Shown piece after piece: positions 13,301-20,323 of a stretch of 64,000 bases of DNA. The translations under genes were made by a program, and so were the position numbers. The notes under the pieces were generated by a model. It was given only the letters and a program-made list of their open reading frames with translations. It was not told the origin of the DNA and did no database searches. Positions within the stretch are counted from its first letter, which is position 1. Each line of letters starts with the position of its first letter. Source of the DNA: Bedellia somnulentella (taxonomy: Eukaryota; Arthropoda; Insecta; Lepidoptera; Bedelliidae); assembly GCA_963576735.1 (NCBI GenBank), contig OY755186.1, positions 11,147,970 through 11,211,969 on the forward strand, in the 5' to 3' direction.

Positions 13301-16300
13301 CTAGGTTAGGTTATGTGTAAAACGAGCGAGCGAAGCGCGGCGGAGCAAGCACCTTAAATGCATACTCCCTATGACACATGTAGTGTAATTTATGAATAAC
13401 TTGGACTTACTTTATAATACTTTTGCCGTGTAGTGTCGGCTTAGAATAACACTACCCCATTTCTACCCGTGGGTGATCGTAAGAGGCGACTAAGGGTATA
13501 GGGGGCTTTTTAAGTGATTTTTGGGCGATGTGGTTGGAGACCCGTCACCAAAAACATTTATTATAACCATCTTTTCCCAATCAACTTCCAAAAGTGGCTG
13601 AGGAATTTTTCATTCCAAAGCTCTGGCTACCCCGTTAAGGAATTTATAGCCGTGAGTATATGTATGTATATATGTATGTTGTAGACAAGTAAAGGTAAAA
13701 ATTACAAAGCATTGTTATCAGTAGAACATAATTTTACTTGGTAGAAAAGTATTGTGGCAATAAACAGACATATTAATTTTTCGAAGATTTAAGTATGTCA
13801 TTCGGTCGTTTCGTAATTTTTAGTCGGACAAAAGTAGTCGGAAATTTTGTATTTCAGCAGTAAATTTAATATATTTTGTAAGGACAATTTTTATTTTATT
13901 ATCGGAGCTTTTATTACTACCCATCAAAAACTAACGCTTGTAATAAGTATGTTTTCATTAAAAATGAATAACATTTCAAGTTCATATTTAAATCAAACCC
14001 GCCTTCTCGGGTCAATGAGAAGACTTTAAAAAGATGTATTTGTTGTTTGCATAAATTAGCTTCGAGTTTTATTTTTATAAAAGTAAATATACATTGAAAT
14101 AATTTTATTTCAGACTAATAGTGCTAAAAAGGGTTAGTAAATCCAAATAATTTATCTGGTTTGGACATAAAGCATATAATTAACAAAAATCTAATATAAT
14201 ATCACATAATCATTTACGACATAAACACGTTAAGGTGTGTTACACCTACATTACAATGTTTACTAAGAATGCTATAACTGTTACGTGTTGCCTAAAATAA
14301 GTATGATGTCGTAAAAGCAACCAATTCACAAAACTAAATACGTAATTAAAATTGAATAGATAGTTTTACTCCATAGATGCTGTAGAACGTTACTTCAAAA
14401 TGTTTCTATGCTATATCTATGTTACCAATTATGAAAAACTGTAAATAGCGAAATCAAATAAATATTAATGTAATACAAACATGCATGGAACTAGAACTTA
14501 TGTATTTTCTATCAATACATAGTATAAAACAAAGTCGCTTTCGCTGTATGTCCGTATGTATGCTTAGATCTTTAAAACTACGCAACGGATTTTGATGCGG
14601 TTTTTTTTAATAGATAGAGTAATTCTTAAGGAAGGTTTGTATGTATAATAAATGCATAATATAGTAGAGAAACACTGATAAATTTAAAGGTTTCTAATGT
14701 GATGTCGTAAATAAGCACGTTTTTTTGCGCTTATATTGCAAACGCTGGCTGAACCCTACGAGATAGACCAAAATAATGTAGTACAGTATTGTTTACCTTA
14801 AAAAGTTCAACAAAAAAGTCCGCGATGGTATATGTCTATCTCTTAGGGATAACCCAGCATAACCATTTTTATTCTTTACTAAATAATGGTTTTTTACGAA
14901 GTGATTTTAAACAATACAGCATTAATCCTTATCCAATTAAGTAAGTTAAAAAAATTGTGCATTTATTATAGATCAATATGCTTTTTACAGCATGTAATTT
15001 AAGTGAATATTACCGAAGATATTACAAATTTAAAATGCAGGGTCGTAGTTGTTTGCGCCGGGCGGCGCGTGCCTATAAATAGCGCGTCGATGGCCGCGCT
15101 TCGCCTTCAGCCGCCCGGCACACAAAGTCATGGTGACGCCGCACAGGCCGCAGGGCCAGCAGCACCGAACCGGTGGGGTTTTAGTCGGTAAGAGTCCGAC
15201 ATACCCCCGTCGCTCTCTCCATCCATCCATGAGGATTTCCCCACCGGTAAACAAAAAAAAAAAAAAAAAAAGCGCTTCGCCTTATATCACTTTATGATTT
15301 GCAGCGATCGCATGCGTTTATCGGAGCTCTCTAGCGAGGAAAATATCAAGAATTAAACATGTTTGTATTGGCTAATGACAAAAAAGCTGTGAACGTTGTG
15401 TACAAGGACATTCTGTAGTAGGTATATTTTGCATTGCACCCGTGCGAAGCCGGGGCGGGTCGCTAGTATTATAATAAAATGCACTCAAATTGCTCAAACG
15501 AATAAATTTTCTCGACATACAATTCTTTTATTAAAATAAGTTTCTGTATCCAATAGATCTATGTGTTACAATATAAGCTAGGATCTTTTGTGTTACAAAA
15601 TACATGATAACAAAACCTTTTAACCACCTTATATTGAAACACAGCTGGCAACTGTAAATTGAAAGCAGAACCACAACCATATACCTAAACGCGTAATTGT
15701 TATTCCCATTGTGTCTCCAAGGTTGCAATGGTATTTGGCAACCGTTGATAAGTCTAAGTAAATAGGCGAGTGCGTAATAGATTAGCAATGGTATGGTGGA
15801 TTGTCGACCGACTTCGAAAAAGGAGGTACTCAAATCGATTGTATGTAATTGTTTTTGTATGTATGTTACGCGATTAGTCTGTCAATGGTCAATCAATTTC
15901 AAAAGAAGTTTTTTGTTTTGTTGGGTATACTTTCAGAGTTATACCATTTAATTTCACGAGGTTTGATAGTGTGCCTATAAAAATATCACAAAGTATAAAA
16001 TTTACTAAGTGGGTACCCTATTGATTATCAAATTTTGTATAAAAAATAAGGTGTCCATCAAATAGGCAAAAGTAGAACAAGAAGTAGGTTTCGTTTTGTT
16101 TAAAAAAAAACATGTAATTTCAGATAAGAAACGCAGAGACTTCCAATTGTTTGGACACGCTCGGAGGCAAGGCTGGACAGCCCCTAGGCATGGGGTATTG
16201 CCACGGCATGGGAGGAAACCAGGTGAATATTTGATAGGAATATATGTATTTTGTACTTTCAGGATACATATAAAACGAGGTTTAAAATATAGCTCTGCAC

Positions 16301-19300
16301 ACTAAATGCTGTCACCGAGTGGGTACTCCTATAGAAGCTCTACAGACTGAAACATTTTATGTCACAGAGTCATAGTAGTTACCACACGACAAAATAGAAG
16401 GTTAGAATGTGTTTAAGGGCGGTGACCCGTGCTACGCAAATTTAAGCATATTTTCTTATCTGCATAATTATTTTTGGTCCCCATGACATCACAGAACAAA
16501 TCAAATCAGTTTGATTGTATTGGCGATATTAATTATTGTGAGTTTCCAATTATTTTGCATTCATTAGAAGTCAATGGCAATGTTTATAGTGAAGTGGCTA
16601 CAGCTTCTTATTGACGTAGACTAGGGTCTTTCTAACCCTCACTACGTGTTCTGTCGGAATCGAACCCACGACCTTCGGATATACGCCCTCCCAAAAAAAG
16701 GAAAGAAGAATTTCGCACTAGTTGTAGCTACCGACAATTTAGTTCAATTGGCAGAGCGACGGGAGCGTATACCCGAAGGTCATGGGTTCGATTCCCGCCG
16801 ATGTCGAAATTTTTCTTTATTTTCTTTAGTAGTGACTTATTTTTAATAAACCACCCACCCACGACCTCCGGGTATACGCCCCGCTGGTGTCGAAATTTTT
16901 CTTACTTTGATTTATCCTCTATTTATTAGAAATAAACCCCACATTAAAATGTTTTCTTGAAAAAAAAAAAAACTAATTAAGCGACCTATTTTCCCCAGGT
17001 GTTCGCGTACACGAAGCGCAGCCAGATAATGTCGGACGACAATTGTCTCGACGCGTCGAGTCCGCGCGGCCCCATCAAGTTGATACGCTGCCACGGCATG
17101 CGCGGCAACCAGGATTGGACTTTTGATAATAAGGTATATTATAATGCATTCTTGTTGTTCATATTGTTAATTTTGTAGTAAATATTTTGTTTTTAATATT
17201 TAGTTTATTTTTCAACCATGAATGTTCAATGAGTGTCTGTTAATCAGTCTCAAAATTTTCTTAACCTTACAATATGTGTTTTCTTTTCACTGGACGTTAG
17301 CAAAATAACCGTGTTGAAACACGGTCAAAGGCCATTGAAGAAAAAATTGAATTAATAAGGTATACTTGTAAGAATAACAAGTTTGGTGTATAAACATGTA
17401 TTCAATTCATTGTTGTACTACAAAGATAAGGCTATGAAGCCCTGGAAGGGATAGAGAGGTTCAGAATAAAAAAGTACTTTGCAACTTTTGGAAGTTGAGT
17501 GGGGAAAAAAATCTAATGTTAAGGATGTTGGTGATGGGTCTCCAACCGCATCGCCGAAAAATCATTTAAGAAGCCACTTTAACTTAATTTGGTCTTGCGA
17601 TCACTTACAGATAGATATGGGGTAGTGCTATTCTATGCCCACACTAGACAGCTAATAATATGAACACTTATAATAGGCAGATAGATTGATAATAAGTGAC
17701 AAACGTCATAGCATAAACGTCATATAGGGCAGAACCATTTACAGACACTGTGGGGTGCTTTGGGAGAAGATGTCAGTTTTTACTAATATTGGAGATGTGT
17801 TATCAGATACTCGTAGCTACGAGTATATGGAGGTATATGGAGTAGTGAGCCAAAAAAAATATACATACAGATATTTTATGGCTCACTTCGCCATCGTATC
17901 TTTATATTGTTCGTGTTATGAAATGTAAAATTAACTTGTATGCATGGTGATAAAATAAGGTATGTTTTTTTGTATTATGCTATATAAATATATTGTAAAT
18001 ATTATGTCCTAAAGTAAAATGTAGCCGGGTTGGGGTTGTAGTTGGGTTTACAAATCTGTTAAGAATTCATCCTTATGAGGGAAAAACTACTGAGATACTA
18101 CTGTGGGGGAGAGAATAAGGGTTATATTTCTCACCCTCGGGATTAGTCGGGGTGGTAGAAAGGGTAGGGTATGTCAGGACGAAAGCGTCGCAATAGCAGT
18201 CACTCAAACAGTTTTACGAAATGCGGAAGCTGAGTGATGGGCCCCACTACACCAGTGTCCTTACATGGTTCTGCCCTATTTGAAGTTTATGCTATGACGA
18301 TTGTCTCTTATTATCAATCTATCTACCTATTATAAAAGTAAATATTATTAATCTATGTACCCATTTTAAATCTACATTGTCACCAAACTATACACGCAAA
18401 CGAACACGGGCATATGTCTGGGTGTGCTCGATTTGAGTGATCTGTCTATCACTCTATTACACTACACACTCGATTTGTTCCAAATGTTTCCTACCTTATG
18501 ATCGCACCCTTAATCTTACAATTATTGTGCGATACACACATACATTTACTCATTCCATACGTTCCCATTGGGGTAGGCAGAGACTATCGATCGCCACTTA
18601 AGATCCTTTCAAACTCTCGACTTTGTTTTACATTCATGAATCTACACATGCTATTGTATTGATTTTATATTGAATTCTTCAGACGAGACACCTTCCATTT
18701 GAGCACATTTACTATTTGATCTAAATGTATTTTGTGTTTTCATCCTCAAATAACATTATTTCAGACGCGCACAATAAAGATGCTCTATATTGTATAGATT
18801 TTATTCTATTCTTCAGACTCGACACTTGCCGTTTTGAGCAAATTCACTATGTGATATTAATATCTCCTCTGTATTCATCTTATTCTTGAGACTACAGACG
18901 CCTGTTTTTTTTAGTATATTCTCTACCTGTCTCTGTGCAGTGAAAATGATTTTGCTCGTGCATTGAGCGCGATGAACCAGGTGTCTGAGCGTGTTGATAT
19001 ATTTTCGTGCACGCTGGCTGAATTTACGAAAACTAGTATGAATTATCTATGTTATCAATAAGGAAAAGTAATTATATAAATTTGGATTCAGAGTAGACGA
19101 ATGTCGATATTTAGGCTTATAAATATTTTGTTAAATTTGTTTAGTGTAATATAGCTGTACTAGATATCATTTCTGTAATTGTTATATTGTTGTGTTTATA
19201 AATAAATAAATAAAATCTCTTAACATTCTCCGTACTCGTTATATACCAGCAATACAATTATTGTTTCAGACGCGCACAATAAAGCACACGAACACGGGCA

Positions 19301-19419
19301 TGTGCCTGGGCGCGCCCGTGTCGTCGGACGTGTGGCGGCCCGTGCTGCGCGCGTGCGACCGCTCGCTGGGCCAGCAGTGGCTCATGCAGACCGACTTCAA
19401 GTGGCAGGCGCACAGCTAG
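1210..19419 (+). CDS. Polypeptide N-acetylgalactosaminyltransferase, GALNT1/13-like (3' part, nine coding positions)
   Basis: This Golgi type II membrane enzyme family moves GalNAc from UDP-GalNAc to Ser/Thr, the first step of mucin-type O-glycosylation. Joined exons: 1210-1376, 2891-3055, 3800-3953, 7288-7465, 8113-8293 or 11608-11788, 12745-12884, 16124-16222, 16999-17133, 19270-19419. With one exon of the alternative pair they give 455 residues plus a stop with consistent phase throughout. In order one sees the GT-A start ([12 protein letters not shown]), the metal-binding D-x-H (FLDAHCEC), the Gal/GalNAc-T motif ([11 protein letters not shown]), then a ricin-type lectin domain with three CLD/QxW-like repeats (NQVF, NQDW, QQW). 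Family members are about 560-630 residues, so some 100-170 N-terminal residues (anchor and stem) are outside the window. The lectin half ([19 protein letters not shown]) looks like the GALNT1/13 group; which fly pgant is orthologous is not settled. Confidence 0.95.
2300..2566 (+). mobile_element. Helitron-like 3' end, family E copy 1
   Basis: It ends in CAGTCTGTCGGGTCAGCTAGT, the same terminus seen in reverse at 61085. It shares with the copies at 61.1-61.8 kb the internal strings GAACTCAGAGTACC and ACCAATAAAA. A CTAGT terminus is typical of lepidopteran Helitrons; no protein is encoded. Confidence 0.5.
2745..2880 (-). repeat. Degenerate tRNA-like repeat (family C)
   Basis: Contains AATTGAGCTATGGT (reverse of an A-box) and ACACCTTAGTGGTGTCAG, both shared in the same orientation with the repeat at 52780-53045. 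It ends just before the acceptor of exon B. Confidence 0.4.
2891..3055 (+). CDS. GalNAc-T exon B (D-x-H metal site)
   Basis: Acceptor ccatttcag, donor ACTG|GTATGT; 165 nt. It encodes [10 protein letters not shown] through [18 protein letters not shown] to [12 protein letters not shown]. The D-x-H pair binds the catalytic Mn2+ in this family. Confidence 0.95.
3150..3420 (+). repeat. TIR element with tRNA-like core, family C copy 1
   Basis: The left end GTTCATGAAAACCTCATGTG is an inverted copy of the right end found in other copies (CATGAGGTTTTCATGAAC). The core at 3293-3364 has tRNA-like arms: acceptor GACACGG with CTGTGTC, D-arm GCTC, and T-arm GCGGG-TTCGATT-CCCGC. The anticodon stem does not pair canonically, so I call it tRNA-derived rather than a tRNA gene. 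The right terminus here is eroded. Confidence 0.6.
3800..3953 (+). CDS. GalNAc-T exon C
   Basis: Acceptor cctaaccag, donor AGATG|GTAAGT; 154 nt. It encodes [11 protein letters not shown] through [11 protein letters not shown] and [20 protein letters not shown], matching the family catalytic core after the D-x-H motif. Confidence 0.95.
3978..4150 (+). repeat. Interspersed repeat with CTCACGCCGTTAATTCCCAT head (family G)
   Basis: The string TTCCCATTGGGGTAGGCAGA recurs at about 18565 with similar flanks (ATCGATTGCCACTT). A weaker match starts near 4395. It looks like an old SINE fragment; no coding content. Confidence 0.4.
4864..5312. mobile_element. MITE-like element with about 80-bp imperfect TIRs
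   Basis: The left end AATGGGAGGTTTTC ... GTAGATGGCG ... ACGTTACTG is mirrored at the right end by CAGTAACATAG ... CGCCATCTAT ... GAAAACCTCTCATT. The interior has no ORF. This fits a non-autonomous DNA transposon; superfamily unknown. Confidence 0.5.
5528..5711 (+). mobile_element. Short non-autonomous Helitron-like element
   Basis: Starts TCTATATATATAAAAGAAAG, a 5' end common in lepidopteran Helitrons, and ends with a GC-rich hairpin remnant CCGTGCGAAGTTGGGGCGGA. No ORF. Its 3' edge touches the larger element that follows. Confidence 0.55.
5711..7193 (+). mobile_element. Helitron-like composite, family D copy 1
   Basis: About 1.4 kb, repeated in inverted orientation at 57491-58842. It starts ACTAAGACTGTACCGAGGTC, carries a tRNA-like stretch at about 6178-6256 (TGGCGTAGCGGTATA ... 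GGTTCGAATC) and a reversed SINE-B copy at 6881-7045, and ends GTCGCGGGCCAAAAGCCAGT. The 145-codon reading frame at 5696-6133 matches the other copy only as repeat DNA, and I do not call it a gene. Confidence 0.6.
6881..7045 (-). repeat. SINE-B copy nested in family D element
   Basis: Reverse of GGGTCTCCAACTGCATCG and GCTATAAATCCC blocks of the SINE-B family. The same SINE sits at the equivalent place in the other family D copy (57600-57745). Confidence 0.6.
7288..7465 (+). CDS. GalNAc-T exon D (Gal/GalNAc-T motif)
   Basis: Acceptor tttctag, donor TTTCGG|GTAAGA; 178 nt, ending in phase 0. It encodes [20 protein letters not shown] through [15 protein letters not shown] to [15 protein letters not shown]. 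The next exon therefore starts on a whole codon, which both alternative exons obey. Confidence 0.95.
7496..7687. mobile_element. MITE, TAA target duplication, PIF/Harbinger-like
   Basis: GGGCAGA at the left and TCTGCCC at the right are flanked by TAA on both sides (7493-7495, 7688-7690). The arms pair for about 80 bp (CAGATTACGCTGG with CCAGCGTAATCTG; ACTGACCA with TGGTCAGT). A 3-bp TWA duplication is typical of PIF/Harbinger elements. It lies 30 bp inside the intron after exon D. Confidence 0.65.
7865..7904. other. Short hairpin in intron D-E
   Basis: ACCATAGAAAATAGCCC (7865-7881) can pair with GGGCTGTTCTCTATGGT (7888-7904), allowing G:U pairs, around a 6-nt loop. It lies upstream of exon E version a. 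Function unknown. Confidence 0.35.
8113..8293 (+). CDS. GalNAc-T exon E, version a (alternative, 181 nt)
   Basis: Starts GTATGGCAATGCGGC after AG and ends AACCCAG|GTTCGA. It encodes [10 protein letters not shown], then [43 protein letters not shown]. It has the same length, phase and domain position as 11608-11788, so one protein can contain only one of them. Acceptor (aatggtaatataag) and donor (GTTCGA) are both weak, as expected of a regulated exon. Confidence 0.88.
9471..9722 (+). repeat. SINE-B, near full length, with (ATGT)n tail
   Basis: Starts GCTGTGTAGTGGCGGCTTAG and ends in TATGTATGTATG. Family landmarks are GCACTACCCC, AGGCGACTAACGGTATTGGG, GATGCGGTTGGAGACCCATC, CTCTGGCTACCCC and ATTTATAGTCGTGAGTATA. 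GGTTGGAGACC resembles a pol III B box, so a tRNA-derived SINE is likely. About twenty copies lie in the window, on both strands. Confidence 0.75.
10138..10178. other. Perfect 15-bp hairpin
   Basis: GTGGACAATAATTTA and its exact reverse complement flank an 11-nt loop. Unique in the window. The stem does not extend far enough for a typical pre-miRNA. Confidence 0.45.
11608..11788 (+). CDS. GalNAc-T exon E, version b (alternative, 181 nt)
   Basis: Acceptor gggctcctag, donor AACCCAG|GTGCTT. It encodes [20 protein letters not shown], then [40 protein letters not shown]. It aligns residue for residue with version a but differs at many surface positions (RDKSPYS against [17 protein letters not shown] against [10 protein letters not shown]), and is the more GC-rich of the two. 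Confidence 0.92.
12745..12884 (+). CDS. GalNAc-T exon F (linker to lectin domain)
   Basis: Acceptor atgtctag, donor GGAGAA|GTAAGT; 140 nt. It encodes [46 protein letters not shown]. Its entry phase accepts either version of exon E. Confidence 0.95.
13236..13368 (+). repeat. Single arm of the G-rich/TTAGG foldback family
   Basis: A run of ten G, AAAGCCCCCTGCAG, AGGTCACATTTAG, CTAGGTTAGGTTATG and AACGAGCGAGCGAAGCGC match one arm of the large foldback at 46152-46971 in the same order. No inverted partner lies nearby. Confidence 0.6.
13425..13680 (+). repeat. SINE-B copy, full length
   Basis: GCCGTGTAGTGTCGGCTTAG to TATGTATATATGTATGT, with AAGAGGCGACTAAGGGTAT and GTTGGAGACCCGTCACC inside. Same orientation as the host gene. 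Confidence 0.72.
14513..15467 (+). mobile_element. Helitron-like element with nested retroelement fragment
   Basis: The 5' part AACAAAGTCGCTTTCGCTGT ... ACTACGCAACGGATTTTGAT and the 3' end CCCGTGCGAAGCCGGGGCGG-GTCGCTAGT are typical of lepidopteran Helitrons: a GC hairpin close to CTAGT. No Rep/helicase is encoded, so it is non-autonomous. A GC-rich 3' retroelement fragment with poly(A) is nested at 15095-15275. Confidence 0.6.
15095..15275 (+). mobile_element. 3'-end fragment of GC-rich retroelement with poly(A), copy 2
   Basis: GCCTTCAGCCGCCCGGCA, GTGACGCCGCACAGGCC, CAGCAGCACCGAACCGG and GAGGATTTCCCC, then an 18-base A-run. The same order and strand as 781-965. Confidence 0.6.
16124..16222 (+). 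CDS. GalNAc-T exon G (lectin repeat alpha)
   Basis: Acceptor gtaatttcag, donor AACCAG|GTGAAT; 99 nt, phase 0 at both ends. It encodes [18 protein letters not shown] through YCHGMGGNQ, the first ricin-like repeat with its CLD motif. Confidence 0.95.
16645..16960. repeat. Rearranged tRNA-like family C fragments
   Basis: A reversed piece (GGAATCGAACCCACGACC) is followed at 16701-16820 by a forward copy with GAATTTCGCACTAG, AATTGGCAGAGCGACGGGAG and GGGTTCGATTCCCGCC. More pieces lie at 16859-16960, up to the acceptor of exon H. The core matches the tRNA-like sequence at 3293-3364. Confidence 0.55.
16999..17133 (+). CDS. GalNAc-T exon H (lectin repeat beta)
   Basis: Acceptor ttccccag, donor AATAAG|GTATAT; 135 nt, phase 0. 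It encodes [40 protein letters not shown]. It is GC-rich at third positions relative to the surrounding introns. Confidence 0.95.
17421..17652 (-). repeat. Degenerate SINE-B copy
   Basis: Reverse orientation: GGAAGTTGAGTGGGG, GATGGGTCTCCAACCGCATC and GGGGTAGTGCTATTCTATGC are in the family order. Confidence 0.6.
17666..18339. mobile_element. TIR transposon or MITE, about 670 bp
   Basis: ATAATAGGCAGATAGATTGA ... GTCATAGCATAAAC ... AGGGCAGAACCAT at the left is mirrored by ATGGTTCTGCCCT ... GTTTATGCTATGAC ... TCAATCTATCTACCTATTAT at the right, TIRs of about 85 bp. The interior is non-coding. It lies in the last coding intron, directly before the exon relics. Confidence 0.6.
18382..18427 (+). pseudogene. 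Relic of the GalNAc-T terminal exon (copy 1)
   Basis: ACTATACACGCAAACGAACA followed by CGGGCATATGTCTGGGTGTG resembles the start of the real last exon. In frame it reads TNTGICLG where the gene has TNTGMCLG. No AG acceptor stands in the right place and the final QQW part is absent, so it is probably dead. Confidence 0.55.
18536..18665 (+). repeat. Family G repeat fragment
   Basis: CCCATTGGGGTAGGCAGAG and ATCGATCGCCACTTA match the fragment at 3978-4150. It is followed by loosely repeated units containing TTCTTCAGAC up to about 18910. Confidence 0.4.
18757..18779 (+). pseudogene. Second copy of the terminal-exon acceptor
   Basis: TTTCAG followed by ACGCGCACAATAAAG is identical to the acceptor and first 15 bases of the true last exon (19264-19284). 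Splicing here would add TRTIK and stop within six codons (MLYIV*), dropping the last lectin repeat. Confidence 0.6.
19270..19419 (+). CDS. GalNAc-T terminal coding exon I (lectin repeat gamma, stop)
   Basis: Acceptor attgtttcag; 49 codons and TAG. It encodes [20 protein letters not shown] through [14 protein letters not shown] to DFKWQAHS, the third ricin repeat with QxW. Markedly GC-rich. A possible 3'-UTR donor (GTGAGT) starts ten bases after the stop. Confidence 0.95.
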   Translation, partial: TRTIKHTNTGMCLGAPVSSDVWRPVLRACDRSLGQQWLMQTDFKWQAHS

Positions 19420-19475
19420 CGATATCGTGTGAGTGCTTTATAATGTGCACGCTTGGGAAGATAGTACACGCTCGG

Positions 19476-19750
19476 ATAGAATGCAAGTTTTGATGTGATT
19501 AAATTTAGATATAGGGTAGGATGTGAGTTTTGGTGTGACTAAATTTAGATATAGGGTAGAATGTGAGTTTTGGTGTGACTAAATTTAGATATAGGGTAGA
19601 ATGTGAGTTTTGGTGTGACTAAATTTAGATATAGGGTAGGATGTGAGTTTTGGTGTGACTAAATTTAGACATAGGGTAGAATGTGAGTTTTGGTGTGACT
19701 AAATTTAGATATAGGGTAGAATGTGAGTTTTGGTGTGACTAATTTTAGAC
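19476..19750 (+). repeat. 40-bp minisatellite, about seven units
   Basis: Each unit reads ATGTGAGTTTTGGTGTGACT then AAATTTAGATATAGGGTAGA, with few changes between copies. It lies just downstream of the stop. Each unit contains GTGAGT, a splice-donor-like hexamer also present in the flanking exon tail. Confidence 0.9.
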
Positions 19751-19760
19751 GTGTTAAGAG

Positions 19761-19823
19761 CAGCAGTGGCTCATGCAGACCAACTTCAAGTGGCAGGCGC
19801 ATAGCTAGCGATATCGTGTGAGT
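19761..19823 (+). pseudogene. Duplicate of the terminal-exon tail after the minisatellite
   Basis: 63 bp repeating 19372-19434 with two or three changes, including the end of the lectin repeat, the TAG and the downstream GTGAGT. It is detached from any acceptor, so it is probably part of the 3' UTR or of a 3' intron. Confidence 0.85.
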
Positions 19824-20323
19824 GGTTTATGCCTTACAGCCCATATACAGATGTACCATTGAAATGGGTCAGTATCGGAAAGTCTGAATCCATAAGATAT
19901 ACAAAGATCTGGTCTTAGGAACCATTGATTTCAGTTATAATGTGTATATTATTGTTAGTTAATATTATGTAATAATATTTTTTCTTAATTATTTTTTTAC
20001 CTTTTAATAAGAAGTTTTATACAAGAATACGTAGTTATTTGATCAGTGAATAAATGGTGTAAGCTTTTCTAAATCCAAGAGCTTTTATGCATAAATAGTA
20101 AATTTTAGCTAAATTTTAACATTTATTATCAAAATCAATCAATTAACTTTATATGTCACAACTATTTTGCACTTAAATAAACACAACCATGCAAATGCGC
20201 TGCGCGCATTTGAAAACTGTGATTTATCATTTTCTTTGAGCAAACTTTTTTCTCGAAAACTTCTTTCTTTTACATGTATATTATAACGTTAAGTTAAATA
20301 ATAAAATTATTTCATTGTTTCAG

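Noticed and set aside
18121..18340. Separate gene in the last GalNAc-T intron
   Set aside because: The sequence belongs to the right half of a TIR element; no ORF.
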